Part shown: piece after piece, positions 15,275 to 24,212 of the stretch | Position numbering within the stretch: the stretch's first letter is position 1 | How the letters are laid out: each line of letters opens with the position of its first letter | NCBI GenBank assembly: GCA_025353485.1 | Contig: JANXQO010000035.1 | Location: 1 to 64,000, forward strand | Direction of reading: 5' to 3' | From: Chitinophagales bacterium | GTDB taxonomy: Bacteria; Bacteroidota; Bacteroidia; Chitinophagales; Chitinophagaceae | DNA: 64,000 nt | Made by a program: the position numbers and the translations under genes | Notes under the pieces: model-generated | Told to the model about the DNA's origin: nothing | What the model saw: only the letters and a program-made list of their open reading frames with translations | The model's database searches: none

Positions 15275-16657
15275 ATGAAAAAGATGCTGTATTTTTTCCT
15301 GCTAATCCTGGTAATCCCAAAAATCGTGGTTCTGACAAGTGGCTGTGCCCAAATAATTGCGCCAACCGGTGGCCCAAGAGATACGTTACCACCCGTGCTT
15401 ATAAGTACCACCCCAAAAAAGCCCGCTACAAATTTTACCGGCAACCGCATCAATTTATATTTTGATGAATATGTGCAGATACAGGAACTGCAGCAAAATT
15501 TATTAGTGTCTCCAACGCCAAAAAATAATCCTTACATAGATTATAAACTAAGAAGTGTGACCATCAGGCTGCGGGATACTTTAGAGCCTAATACTACCTA
15601 TACAATCAACCTTGGAAATTCGATCCGCGACATAAATGAAAATAATATTATTAAAGATTTCAGATATGTTTTTTCAACCGGTTCTACCATTGACTCATTA
15701 AGTTTTTCAGGAAAAGTTCAGGAAGCTGAAACGGGGAAAATTGACAGTACATTAATAGTTTTGCTTTATAAAAATTTAGATGATACGGCAGTTATTAAAT
15801 TAAAACCAAAATATATTGCCCGGCTTGATGGCGCAGGAAATTTTTCTTTCGAGAACCTTTCAGCCGGAGAATATAAAGTATATGCTTTAAAAGATGGCGA
15901 TGGGAGCAGAACGTACAACAGTAAATTAGAGATGTTTGCTTTTGCTAATAGCGCTGTAACAGTAAGCAGTAACACTACCCCGGTTTTTTTATATGCATAC
16001 GCAGAACAAAAAGAGAAACCCAAAGTTACAGCACCGGCAGAAAAAAAATTAAAATATACTACTAAGATCACCACGCAAAAACAGGATGTGTTTACTGATC
16101 TTGCTATAGAATTTAATAAGCCACTTAAAAACCCTGATAAACAAAAAATAATTCTCACCGATACTTTGAATAATATCATTAAAGATTTTTCAGTAACTAC
16201 TGACAGCACAAATAAAAATCTTTTAATAAAAACCAAATGGATTCAGGATGCTTCTTATAAACTTGTGATCTTAAAAGATTTTGCTACTGACAGCACGGGC
16301 CTTTCATTAGCCAAATCGGATACGCTCCGTTTTAAAACAAAAGGTGAAACTGATTATGCTATTGTCAAACTTAAATTTACAAATTTTGATAAAACTAAAA
16401 ACCCCGTGCTGCAGTTTGTGCAAAATAATGAAGTGGTAAATGCTTACCCACTTACCTCTGATACGTGGAATGCGCAGCTCTTTAACCCCGGCGAATATGA
16501 ACTTAGGATATTGTATGATGATAACAGGAATGGAATATGGGACACCGGAAATTTTGTTAAAAAAATACAGCCCGAAAAAGTTTACAGCATATCGCAAAAA
16601 TTATCTTTAAGAGAAAATTTTGAAAAAGATATTGATAATATTGAACTGCCAAAATAA
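15275..16657 (+). CDS. Secreted lipoprotein with N-terminal bacterial Ig-like (SbsA-type) domain
   Basis: From ATG 15275 the product is 460 residues with a lipoprotein signal: a hydrophobic stretch then LTSGC at the cleavage site. Directly after is the TGGPRDTLPPVLISTTPKK lead-in and an Ig-like domain with NRINLYFDEYVQI and NTTYTINLGNSIRDINENN, as in SbsA_Ig/BIG_5 proteins. A second part resembles a carboxypeptidase-regulatory-like fold (FENLSAGEYKVYALKDGDGS), and the end has DDNRNGIWDTGNF. The family is common in Bacteroidota and of unknown function, probably an outer-membrane surface lipoprotein. It is followed by a GC-rich repeat element, then recR. Confidence 0.8.
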   Translation: MKKMLYFFLLILVIPKIVVLTSGCAQIIAPTGGPRDTLPPVLISTTPKKPATNFTGNRINLYFDEYVQIQELQQNLLVSPTPKNNPYIDYKLRSVTIRLRDTLEPNTTYTINLGNSIRDINENNIIKDFRYVFSTGSTIDSLSFSGKVQEAETGKIDSTLIVLLYKNLDDTAVIKLKPKYIARLDGAGNFSFENLSAGEYKVYALKDGDGSRTYNSKLEMFAFANSAVTVSSNTTPVFLYAYAEQKEKPKVTAPAEKKLKYTTKITTQKQDVFTDLAIEFNKPLKNPDKQKIILTDTLNNIIKDFSVTTDSTNKNLLIKTKWIQDASYKLVILKDFATDSTGLSLAKSDTLRFKTKGETDYAIVKLKFTNFDKTKNPVLQFVQNNEVVNAYPLTSDTWNAQLFNPGEYELRILYDDNRNGIWDTGNFVKKIQPEKVYSISQKLSLRENFEKDIDNIELPK

Positions 16658-16659
16658 TT

Positions 16660-16875
16660 AACTCACCACTGTCCTTCTCTCTTTATGCAGAGAAGAAGAA
16701 GCACTATTCTGCATTACCTAACATCATATTTTCCAAATTATGCCTTGCAATGCACTTAAACATTTTAACCATTTTTTGAATAAAGATATAAGGCTGATGG
16801 GGAACATTTGCAGATCATTATTCTGATGAAGTACCGCTCCCTCTCTGCAGGAGAGGGGGATGGAGGGTGAGGCTT
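16660..16875. repeat. GC-rich terminal-inverted-repeat element with decayed interior, 216 bases
   Basis: The left end (16660-16702) and the inverse of the right end (16836-16875) share CTCACC, then TCCxxCTCTC, then TGCAGAGA in the same order, so they are diverged inverted copies of about 40 bases. The interior, about 130 bases and AT-rich, contains a short minus-strand open peptide (see 16704-16772). It separates the Ig-like lipoprotein gene from recR. Confidence 0.6.
16704..16772 (-). pseudogene. Possible cargo-gene relic inside the GC-rich element
   Basis: The minus strand encodes 22 residues, MVKMFKCIARHNLENMMLG and then NAE, with an open frame extending upstream through FIQK. The spacing FIQK...LENMMLG matches FIQQ...MEDIMFG in the relic at 30875-31045, inside another GC-rich element. 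The shared pattern suggests both come from one gene family. I cannot assign the family; it is far too short to be functional. Confidence 0.3.
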
Positions 16876-16897
16876 TAGTTCTTCTTATCTTTACCCC

Positions 16898-17518
16898 ATG
16901 ATCTTCTCTTCTTCTCTTTTAGAAAATGCCGTAAACGAATTTGCAAGACTGCCCGGCATTGGTAAAAAAACAGCGTTACGACTGGTTTTACATTTGATAA
17001 AAAAAGATATTCCCGAAGTAAAAAATTTCAGCGATACCATTCAAAAGATGAGGGAAGAAATTAAGTTTTGTTCACGATGTCACAACATTGCTGATAAGGA
17101 ATTATGTAACATCTGCGCAAACAATTTACGCAGGCAGGAAATGATCTGTGTAGTGGAAAATATTCGTGATGTTATAGCCATAGAAAGTACACAGCAATAC
17201 AATGGATTGTACCATGTTTTGGGAGGAATAATATCTCCATTAGATGGCATTAGCCCTGATCAATTGCAGATAGGTACCTTAATAGAACGGGTAAAAAATG
17301 AACAATGCGAAGAGATAATTTTTGCATTAAGCCCTAACATACAGGGCGACACTACCATCTATTATATTGGTAAAAAATTAAAAGATCTCACTGTTAAAAT
17401 TACTACCATAGCCCGTGGCATTGCATTTGGCGGAGAACTTGAGTATGCGGATGAAATCACTTTGGCAAGAAGTATTTCAAACAGGATGCCAGTAGAAAAT
17501 TATGTAATGAATAAATAA
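16898..17518 (+). CDS. recR: Recombination protein RecR
   Basis: The 206-residue protein has the RecR domain order: N-terminal helix-hairpin-helix (FARLPGIGKKTALRLVLHLI), the four-cysteine zinc motif CSRCHNIADKELCNIC, and a Toprim domain with ICVVENIRDVIAIE and GGIISPLDGISPDQL, ending with the Walker-B-like TIARGIAFGGELEYAD. RecR works with RecF and RecO in loading RecA at single-strand gaps. Length is typical. A near-consensus -7 core (TATCTTTA, 16886-16893) lies only four bases before the ATG. Confidence 0.95.
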   Translation: MIFSSSLLENAVNEFARLPGIGKKTALRLVLHLIKKDIPEVKNFSDTIQKMREEIKFCSRCHNIADKELCNICANNLRRQEMICVVENIRDVIAIESTQQYNGLYHVLGGIISPLDGISPDQLQIGTLIERVKNEQCEEIIFALSPNIQGDTTIYYIGKKLKDLTVKITTIARGIAFGGELEYADEITLARSISNRMPVENYVMNK

Positions 17519-17628
17519 AAGTTTTTTATAAGCAACCTTTATTCCCACTCAACCGTTCTTTATTCCTGTTCGGGTAATTTGCCGCTGTTGCCGCTTGCAT
17601 TTAAAATAGTTTTATTGTATCAACAATT

Positions 17629-18057
17629 ATGAGCAAAAGATCCGTCGTACTAATATTTTTCCTTATTATTTTAGGAGTGGCTGGCCTTGTTGGTTACAGA
17701 ATGTGGAACAAACCTTTTAAAGATCCTTTAGAGGGAGACGCCATCAAAGTTACTGCCATACAATTATTCAATGATTTTAGTTCTAATGAAGTTAGTGCCC
17801 AAAAAAAATATGTGCCTGAAAAATTAGGTAACAAAAAAGTAGAAATAACAGGAGAAATAAATGAGATGGGGAAAAACGAAGATGGAGAAACCTTTTATAC
17901 TTTAAAAACAGCAGACGAAATGTTTGGTGTAAAATGTATAATGGACAAAGGAGAAGAAATAAAAAATGCAAAAGTTGGCGATAACATTACTGTGAGAGGA
18001 TTTTGTGATGGTTATAATATGGATGTAATTGTTAATCGCTGTAAACCTGTAAAATAA
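17629..18057 (+). CDS. Membrane-anchored OB-fold (tRNA_anti-like) protein
   Basis: The 142-residue product has one N-terminal membrane helix (about residues 5-24) and then a periplasmic OB-fold: NKKVEITGEINEMGKNEDGE, FGVKCIMDKGEE and VGDNITVRGFCDGY follow the strand pattern of the tRNA_anti-like family found in secreted proteins. Nucleic-acid binding is not implied by the family. It starts a run of genes in one direction to 24976; the next gene begins five bases after its stop, so it is probably part of the haem-lipoprotein/YceI cluster. Confidence 0.72.
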   Translation: MSKRSVVLIFFLIILGVAGLVGYRMWNKPFKDPLEGDAIKVTAIQLFNDFSSNEVSAQKKYVPEKLGNKKVEITGEINEMGKNEDGETFYTLKTADEMFGVKCIMDKGEEIKNAKVGDNITVRGFCDGYNMDVIVNRCKPVK

Positions 18058-18062
18058 TTAGG

Positions 18063-18809
18063 ATGAACAAATTGCTTATAGTAGCATCGGTTATTATTTC
18101 TATTGCATTGTATGCATGTAAACATACACCGCCTGATCCCATAGTCATTCCCATTCCGGGAGGCGGTGGCGCTACCGGAGGTGGAGGTACCGGCGGGGGA
18201 ACTGGCAGCACTGCTATATGTTTCCAGTCTGAAGTGCTTCCAATATTTCAATCAAATTGTGCAAAATCCGGCTGCCATGATGCAGCCTCACACAAGGGTG
18301 GATATGTTTTAAATGCGTATGATAGTTTGTTTAAAAAAGAGGGTAAGGTTAACAACAACAATATAAAACCCGGCGATCCATCCGGCAGTGAATTGTATAA
18401 AATTCTTTTTGAAACAGGAAGCAAAAAAATGCCGCCATTGCCAAATCCTGATCTTACTACGGCACAAAAAAATCTTATAGCAAGATGGATAAATGAAGGT
18501 GCAAAAAACACAACCAATTGTGTAGTGTCATGCGACTCAGGTCAATTCAAATTTGCAGCAAACATTCTTCCCATTTTACAAAACCATTGTACAGGTTGTC
18601 ATACGGGTACAAATCCGGGTACAAATCCAAGTGGTATTGATCTTACAACGTATGCAAATGTGCTGCCGTCTGCCCAAAACGGATTTCTCGTGGGAGTAAT
18701 AACTCCGGGATCAGGATATAATCAAATGCCAAAAGGTTTAGGCAAATTATCTGATTGTGAAATTGCGCAAATAAGAAAATGGGTTCAGGCAGGATCACAG
18801 AATAATTAA
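18063..18809 (+). CDS. Lipoprotein with two c-type haem motifs (CX4CH and CXXCH)
   Basis: The 248-residue protein has a lipoprotein signal (LYAC, Cys19), a flexible glycine-rich stretch at residues 33-48, then two cytochrome-c-like domains. The first has CAKSGCH (Cys66, Cys71, His72), a CX4CH variant rather than CXXCH, with KKMPPLP as a possible methionine ligand and LIARWINEGA. The second has CTGCH with NQMPKGL and IRKWVQAGS. The domain style is that of Planctomycete/Bacteroidota cytochrome c modules. It likely carries electrons on the outer or inner face of the envelope. It lies in a tight cluster with another haem lipoprotein and two YceI proteins. Confidence 0.82.
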   Translation: MNKLLIVASVIISIALYACKHTPPDPIVIPIPGGGGATGGGGTGGGTGSTAICFQSEVLPIFQSNCAKSGCHDAASHKGGYVLNAYDSLFKKEGKVNNNNIKPGDPSGSELYKILFETGSKKMPPLPNPDLTTAQKNLIARWINEGAKNTTNCVVSCDSGQFKFAANILPILQNHCTGCHTGTNPGTNPSGIDLTTYANVLPSAQNGFLVGVITPGSGYNQMPKGLGKLSDCEIAQIRKWVQAGSQNN

Positions 18810-18835
18810 TAAAAAAAATAATAAGAATTCAAATA

Positions 18836-19192
18836 ATGAAGTACCCGGGAATTATACTATTACTATTTATCGTGTTTATGCAGGGATGTTATTATGATAA
18901 TAAAGATATTTTAAATCCGGGTACGGGGTGCGATACAACAATTGTTACCTACAGTGCATCTGTAAACCCTGTGCTTACTGCATATTGCGTGGGATGTCAT
19001 TCAGGCGCTAATGCACCGTTAGGTGTTAATCTGGAAACGTATCCGAATGTAAAATTGCAGACTGGAAAATTATTTGGCAGCGTTAACCACAGTCCCGGCT
19101 TTATCCCTATGCCTAAAAATGAAAATAAATTAAGTGATTGCAATATTGCTAAAATAAGAAAGTGGGTTGCCGCAGGCGCACCTAATAATTAA
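18836..19192 (+). CDS. Small mono-haem c-type lipoprotein
   Basis: The 118-residue product starts with a lipoprotein signal (MQGC, Cys18) and has one haem-binding CVGCH at residues 51-55, with FIPMPKN as a probable methionine ligand and an ending (KLSDCNIAKIRKWVAAGAPNN) almost the same as the end of the preceding protein's second domain. It is likely a duplicate of that domain. Spacing of 26 bases from the gene before and 33 to the gene after suggests one operon. Confidence 0.82.
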   Translation: MKYPGIILLLFIVFMQGCYYDNKDILNPGTGCDTTIVTYSASVNPVLTAYCVGCHSGANAPLGVNLETYPNVKLQTGKLFGSVNHSPGFIPMPKNENKLSDCNIAKIRKWVAAGAPNN

Positions 19193-19225
19193 ATTCAACC
19201 TAAAAAAACTACCTAAAAAATTATT

Positions 19226-19783
19226 ATGAAAAAACGTATTCTGCCGGTATTCATTGGATTTCTTGTTACACTCAGTGCATCTGCACAAACCTATATCACA
19301 CGAAGCGGAAGAGTAATATTCTTTTCTAAAGCCCCTGTTGAAAACATTGAAGCCAATAACAATGAAGTAACCAGTTTTTTAGATATAAAAAAAGGTGAAG
19401 TGGCTTTTGTTACACTTATCAAAAGTTTTAAATTTAAAAAGGCATTAATGGAAGAACACTTTAATGAAAACTATATGGAAAGTAATACCTTTCCCAAAGC
19501 AAATTTTAAAGGAACAATAACTGATTTGAGTAAAGTAAATTTTTATAAAGATGGTGCTTACACCGTAACTATAAAGGGAGATCTTACCATTCACGGAGTT
19601 ACCAAAAACATAGAAGTGCCGGCAACTGTAAGCCTATCGGAGGGTAAGATCAACGCCAATTCAAAATTCAACATTAAGGTAAAAGAGTATAACATTAAAA
19701 TTCCTTCAACAGTTGTAAATAATATTGCTGAAACTATTACTATAACTGTTGATTGTAAATACGAACCTTTTAAAAAAGGATAA
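19226..19783 (+). CDS. YceI-family periplasmic protein (first copy)
   Basis: The 185-residue protein has a signal peptide ending ASAQ and a YceI lipocalin-like barrel: GRVIFFSKAPVENIEANN, FVTLIKSFKFKKALMEEHFNENYM, then the signature FPKANFKGTITDL and GDLTIHGVTKNIEVPATV. YceI proteins bind isoprenoid lipids such as polyprenyl quinone precursors in the periplasm. A second, diverged copy lies at 20728. The pairing with cytochrome-c-like lipoproteins hints at a role with quinones or electron transfer, which is an inference. Confidence 0.87.
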   Translation: MKKRILPVFIGFLVTLSASAQTYITRSGRVIFFSKAPVENIEANNNEVTSFLDIKKGEVAFVTLIKSFKFKKALMEEHFNENYMESNTFPKANFKGTITDLSKVNFYKDGAYTVTIKGDLTIHGVTKNIEVPATVSLSEGKINANSKFNIKVKEYNIKIPSTVVNNIAETITITVDCKYEPFKKG

Positions 19784-19786
19784 AAT

Positions 19787-20707
19787 ATGAATATGAGAAA
19801 AAAATTATTGATTATTACTACAAGTTTTTTTATGGCAACTTCTTCTTTCGCCCAGGATACAACTGACATATCAAAAATGCTTGAAGATGAATTGAAGGCT
19901 AATGATATAAATAAGACATATTATACAACAGCTACATTTAAAACTACAAGATTAATAGATGGACATTCAGTTGAGAATACTGCCCCCGGAGTTTTGGATG
20001 TTAAGATATCACATCGCTTCGGAACCATCGGCGGAAGTAACGGCGGAGCTTACAATTTCTTTGGACTTGATAATGCTACCATGCGCCTTGGATTTGATTA
20101 TGGAATAACCCATACATTAATGATTGGTATTGGCAGAAGTACAAGCAATAAAACTTTTGATGCTTTTTTTAAATTGAAAATATTAAGACAATCTACCGGT
20201 AAAAGAAAGATGCCAATAACACTCAGCTATGTTCCCACCATCGGTGTTATTAGTTTTAGAGATACTTCTCTTTATAAATTTTTTAGCAGTCGGGTAAATT
20301 TTACTCACCAGCTTATTATCGGAAGAAAATTTACGGAAGGTCTTTCATTACAAATTATGCCAACTCTTGTTCATCGCAATTATCCTGTTGATAGAGGCCC
20401 TAACGATGTATATGCTTTTGGAATTGGAGGCAGACAAAAATTAAGTAAGCGCACCAGTTTTAATGCTGAATATTATTATCAAATTCCGTCAACTAAAGTG
20501 CCGGGCACAGTAAATGTGCTTTCACTTGGTTTTGATATAGAAACAGGTGGTCATGTTTTTCAACTTCATATCACCAACTCCTCCTCTATGACAGAAAGTA
20601 ATTTCATTACAGGTAACAAAGGTTCATGGCAAAAGGGAGATATCCTTTTTGGATTTAATATTTCCCGTGTATTTAACGTTGTAAAAAAGCATACCAAAGA
20701 ATGGTAA
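19787..20707 (+). CDS. DUF5777-type outer-membrane beta-barrel protein
   Basis: The 306-residue product has a signal peptide ending SSFAQ and an alternating pattern of amphipathic strands, with the family-like stretch GVLDVKISHRFGTIGG, FFGLDNATMRLGFDYGI and MIGIGRSTSNKTFD. It ends in strands LFGFNISRVF. It is predicted to sit in the outer membrane. It lies three bases after one YceI gene, and the next YceI gene starts 20 bases after its stop, so the order YceI-barrel-YceI looks like a single transcription unit. Confidence 0.75.
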   Translation: MNMRKKLLIITTSFFMATSSFAQDTTDISKMLEDELKANDINKTYYTTATFKTTRLIDGHSVENTAPGVLDVKISHRFGTIGGSNGGAYNFFGLDNATMRLGFDYGITHTLMIGIGRSTSNKTFDAFFKLKILRQSTGKRKMPITLSYVPTIGVISFRDTSLYKFFSSRVNFTHQLIIGRKFTEGLSLQIMPTLVHRNYPVDRGPNDVYAFGIGGRQKLSKRTSFNAEYYYQIPSTKVPGTVNVLSLGFDIETGGHVFQLHITNSSSMTESNFITGNKGSWQKGDILFGFNISRVFNVVKKHTKEW

Positions 20708-20727
20708 TAACCGTTTCAATAATTCAC

Positions 20728-21282
20728 ATGTATAATCGGGTTCTTATAACCGTTGCGTTCATTTTACTATTAGGCTCTTCATTTAAGGAACCGCTTAGTA
20801 TTTTCAATATTACCAAAGGCAATATTTCTTTCAGTTCCGATGCTCCGTTAGAATTGATAAAAGCAGAAAGTAATGATTTAAAAGGATTGATAGAAACAGA
20901 AAAAAAACAATTTGCTTTCTCTATTAAAGTAAGATCTTTCAAAGGGTTTAATAGTGCTTTTCAAAAAGATCATTTTAATGAAAATTACCTGGAAACTGAT
21001 AAATATCCTGATGCCACCTTCTCAGGAAAAATTATTGAAGATGTAGACTTTACCAAAAATAATATTTTAACTGTAAGAGCAAAAGGAATATTAACTGTTC
21101 ATGGTGTACCAAAAGAAAGAATTATTAAAAGTGATATGACCATAAAAGATGGTCTTATATTTATCAAAGCTAATTTTACTGTTTTACTTGCGGATCATAA
21201 TATTCCTATTCCTAAAGTGGTTCATGAAAAGCTTGCATCAGAAATTAAAGTGGAAGTAAACAGTGAATTAAAGGTCCGCTAA
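20728..21282 (+). CDS. YceI-family periplasmic protein (second copy)
   Basis: From ATG 20728 (MYNRVLITVAFILL) the product is 184 residues with a signal peptide and the same YceI pattern as the gene at 19226: ISFSSDAPLELIKAES, FNSAFQKDHFNENYLETD, YPDATFSGKIIEDV and GILTVHGVPKERIIK. The in-frame ATG at 20701 overlaps the barrel gene and would add nine residues before the signal peptide, so the later start is preferred. The two YceI copies share the FxxDHFNENY motif, which suggests an old duplication. Confidence 0.83.
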   Translation: MYNRVLITVAFILLLGSSFKEPLSIFNITKGNISFSSDAPLELIKAESNDLKGLIETEKKQFAFSIKVRSFKGFNSAFQKDHFNENYLETDKYPDATFSGKIIEDVDFTKNNILTVRAKGILTVHGVPKERIIKSDMTIKDGLIFIKANFTVLLADHNIPIPKVVHEKLASEIKVEVNSELKVR

Positions 21283-21299
21283 AGATAAAATACCTTTGA

Positions 21300-24212
21300 A
21301 TGAGATTATGCCCAATAAAGTTTTTGCTTCTCACCGGGTTTTTAGTATTATCAAATTTACTTCCTGCTCAAATAAAAGACATCCGGCACTTTAGAATTTC
21401 GGAAAGCGGTATTCCTATAAAAATTTCAACCCTCTTTAAAAATAACCAGGGATATATTTATGCCGGTACATCAAAAGGGCTGTACAAGTTTGATGGCATA
21501 AAATTTACTTTAGTACCTTTTCAAAATCCTGTTGAAAACCCTGCCATTACAAGTGTCTTCCAGGATAAGCAAAATCAGTTATGGGTAGGATTACAAACCG
21601 GTGATATTGCAAAACTGGTTAATAATCATTTAAAATTTTTCATACCTGAAGAAGGAACACCCAAAAAACCTATCACTGCATTTTTACAGGATGATCAAAA
21701 TAACATTTGGTATTCTACAGATGGCGAAGGCATTTATTATTTCTCAGGTAAACACCAATACAATATTGATTCTACTGATGGCCTTTCTGAAATGAGTATT
21801 TATTCTTTAACCTTAACTGATAATGGCGAAGTGCTTGCAGGTTCTGACCAGGGAATTAGTATCTGTAAAATTTCCGGGGCACAGAAAAAGGTAGTAAACA
21901 TTAACACTAAAAACGGGCTGCCTGATAATTTTGTAAAAACAATTATCCCGGCAGGCAATAATACTTTTTGGATAGGTATGCAGGATAAAGGAATATGCCT
22001 GTACAATAATACTACAAGGCAATTCACAATATTACCCGCCTTTCAATCATGGAAGTACGGGCAGGTAAATAAATTATTACAATCACAAAATAATTTGTGG
22101 ATAGCTACCGAAGATTATGGTGTAATTAAAACATCTGCAACTGCCGGTGGTAGTAGTAATTTAAAAATTGAAGCTGATCAGTCTTTTAATATTAACGATC
22201 TTTTACAGGATAATGAAGGAAATATCTGGATGCTTGCCAATAATTCTGAATTGATAAAAACTACAGGCGATCAATTAAAACTATTGGTAAATTATAAAGA
22301 AAAAGATTTTTCAAATGTGCATGCCATTTTATGTGATAATAAAAATAATATTTGGCAGGGAACTATAAAGGGAGTAATAAAATATTTAGATAATGATACA
22401 GCAAAGCAGCCACAAAAATACAGCATCAATGAACTGGATGTAAAAACAGATATAACAGCTTTGTACCAGGATATGTACAACCGTATCTGGATAGGAACAA
22501 TGGGCAAAGGCATTTTTTTGCTTGATGAAAAAACAGGAAAATACCGAAGTGTTGATGAGAATAAATTACTCCAAAAAAGCAGCGTATTGTCAATAACTGG
22601 TAACGGCAATACTGTTTTTGTAAGCAGCCTGGAAGGTGCCGGGGCATTCACTCTCAGCTATGATGCATCTATATTAAATAAGTTTAGTTACAGCAATTTT
22701 ATAAACATAAGCAACATAGGCAGCAATTACATTTACTACATTTTTAAAGATAGTAAAGGTAATATTTGGTTTGCTACAGATGGTAAAGGGATAACTGTTT
22801 TGCACAATGAAAAATTTACAAACTATAACGAATCTAACGGCTTAAAAGATGAAGTGATATATTCTGTTACAGAAGATATAAAAGGTAATATCTGGTTTAG
22901 TACACACAGCGCAGGGGTATACAAATTTGATGGAAATAAATTCACCAATTATTCAACAGCAAATGGCTTAAGTGATATAAATATATCTGCTGTAAAAACA
23001 GATAGATCAGGTAACATATTTATCGTTTATAAAAGGGGCATTGATGTACTGGATCCTGCTACCGGCCAGGTATCTTACATTAATGGCAGCCAGGGTGTAA
23101 AAGAAATTAATGTTCAGGACCTTGGTACTGTTTCGCAGGATACTTCAGATGGCGTACTGGTAAGTACATTAGATGGCATTCTTTATTATCGTGCGTTATC
23201 AAATGCCGTACATCAGCCGCAAACAATTTTGGAAGGCGCTGCATTATTTTTAGAGCCGGTTGACATCAACACAAAACATAATTTTACCTATGATCAAAAC
23301 AGCTTTTCATTCTCTTTCATCGGCATTTATTATACAGACCCTGAATCTGTAAATTATCAATATAAATTAGAAGGGCTTACTAATGAATGGGTATCTACAA
23401 AAGACAGGAGTATTACTTTTCCTAAATTACCCCCGGGAAAATATACTTTTCGTGTGCGGTCATCCATTAATCAATTGTTTGATAATTCAAAAGAAACTTC
23501 TTACCAGTTCCTAATTGAAAAACCTTTTTGGACAGCATGGTGGTTTATTATTCCCTGTATATTAATTGCTGTAGTATTAATATATTGGTATGTGAAGGCA
23601 CGAGAAAAAAGTGTAAAAAAAGTTGAACACCTGCAGCAGGAAAAAATACAGTTTCAATTTGAAACGTTGCGCAACCAGGTTAACCCTCATTTTCTTTTTA
23701 ATAGCTTTAATACACTCATTTCTATTATTGAAGATGATCCTAAAATGGCAGTACAATATGTTGAACAGCTCTCAGATTTTTTCAGAAATATTGTTAACTA
23801 TCGTGATAAAGATGTAATTGCAGTAAAAGAAGAAATAGAATTGCTGAAAACTTATTTCTTTATTCAGCAAAAGCGTTTTGGCAGCAGCCTTAGTCTTACT
23901 ATTAATTTATCTGAAGAGGAAAAAAATCAAAATTTTATTCCTCCGCTAACGCTGCAGTTGCTTGCAGAAAATGCAATAAAACACAATGCCGTTTCAAAAG
24001 AAAGTATTCTTACCATTGATCTGTTTATGGAAAACGAAAGATTAATTGTGCGTAATAATATCAATAAGAAATTATCTAAAACAGCGGGTGCAGGCATGGG
24101 TTTGCAAAATATTATTAACCGGTATACGTTGCTGAGTAACCAAAAAGTTATTATAAAAAATGATGATCAGTTTTTCCTGGTTTCACTGCCCTTTTTAAAA
24201 CAAAAATTATGA
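21300..24212 (+). CDS. Two-component sensor: beta-propeller, Y_Y_Y and LytS-type histidine kinase
   Basis: The 970-residue protein has a signal peptide, then repeated propeller blades with the Reg_prop signature (NNIWYSTDGEGIY, GNIWFATDGKGI, GNIWFSTHSAGVY, NRIWIGTMGKGIF), then a Y_Y_Y domain (DPESVNYQYKLEGL), one membrane helix at about residues 747-768 and a His_kinase domain. The kinase motif is NQVNPHFLFNSF with phospho-acceptor His797, followed by LQLLAENAIKHNAV as the N box and GMGLQNIINRY. It would sense a periplasmic ligand and signal to the LytTR regulator whose start overlaps its stop by four bases. It lacks the receiver and AraC domain of hybrid sensors. Position after the haem/YceI genes suggests it controls them. 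Confidence 0.9.
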   Translation: MRLCPIKFLLLTGFLVLSNLLPAQIKDIRHFRISESGIPIKISTLFKNNQGYIYAGTSKGLYKFDGIKFTLVPFQNPVENPAITSVFQDKQNQLWVGLQTGDIAKLVNNHLKFFIPEEGTPKKPITAFLQDDQNNIWYSTDGEGIYYFSGKHQYNIDSTDGLSEMSIYSLTLTDNGEVLAGSDQGISICKISGAQKKVVNINTKNGLPDNFVKTIIPAGNNTFWIGMQDKGICLYNNTTRQFTILPAFQSWKYGQVNKLLQSQNNLWIATEDYGVIKTSATAGGSSNLKIEADQSFNINDLLQDNEGNIWMLANNSELIKTTGDQLKLLVNYKEKDFSNVHAILCDNKNNIWQGTIKGVIKYLDNDTAKQPQKYSINELDVKTDITALYQDMYNRIWIGTMGKGIFLLDEKTGKYRSVDENKLLQKSSVLSITGNGNTVFVSSLEGAGAFTLSYDASILNKFSYSNFINISNIGSNYIYYIFKDSKGNIWFATDGKGITVLHNEKFTNYNESNGLKDEVIYSVTEDIKGNIWFSTHSAGVYKFDGNKFTNYSTANGLSDINISAVKTDRSGNIFIVYKRGIDVLDPATGQVSYINGSQGVKEINVQDLGTVSQDTSDGVLVSTLDGILYYRALSNAVHQPQTILEGAALFLEPVDINTKHNFTYDQNSFSFSFIGIYYTDPESVNYQYKLEGLTNEWVSTKDRSITFPKLPPGKYTFRVRSSINQLFDNSKETSYQFLIEKPFWTAWWFIIPCILIAVVLIYWYVKAREKSVKKVEHLQQEKIQFQFETLRNQVNPHFLFNSFNTLISIIEDDPKMAVQYVEQLSDFFRNIVNYRDKDVIAVKEEIELLKTYFFIQQKRFGSSLSLTINLSEEEKNQNFIPPLTLQLLAENAIKHNAVSKESILTIDLFMENERLIVRNNINKKLSKTAGAGMGLQNIINRYTLLSNQKVIIKNDDQFFLVSLPFLKQKL

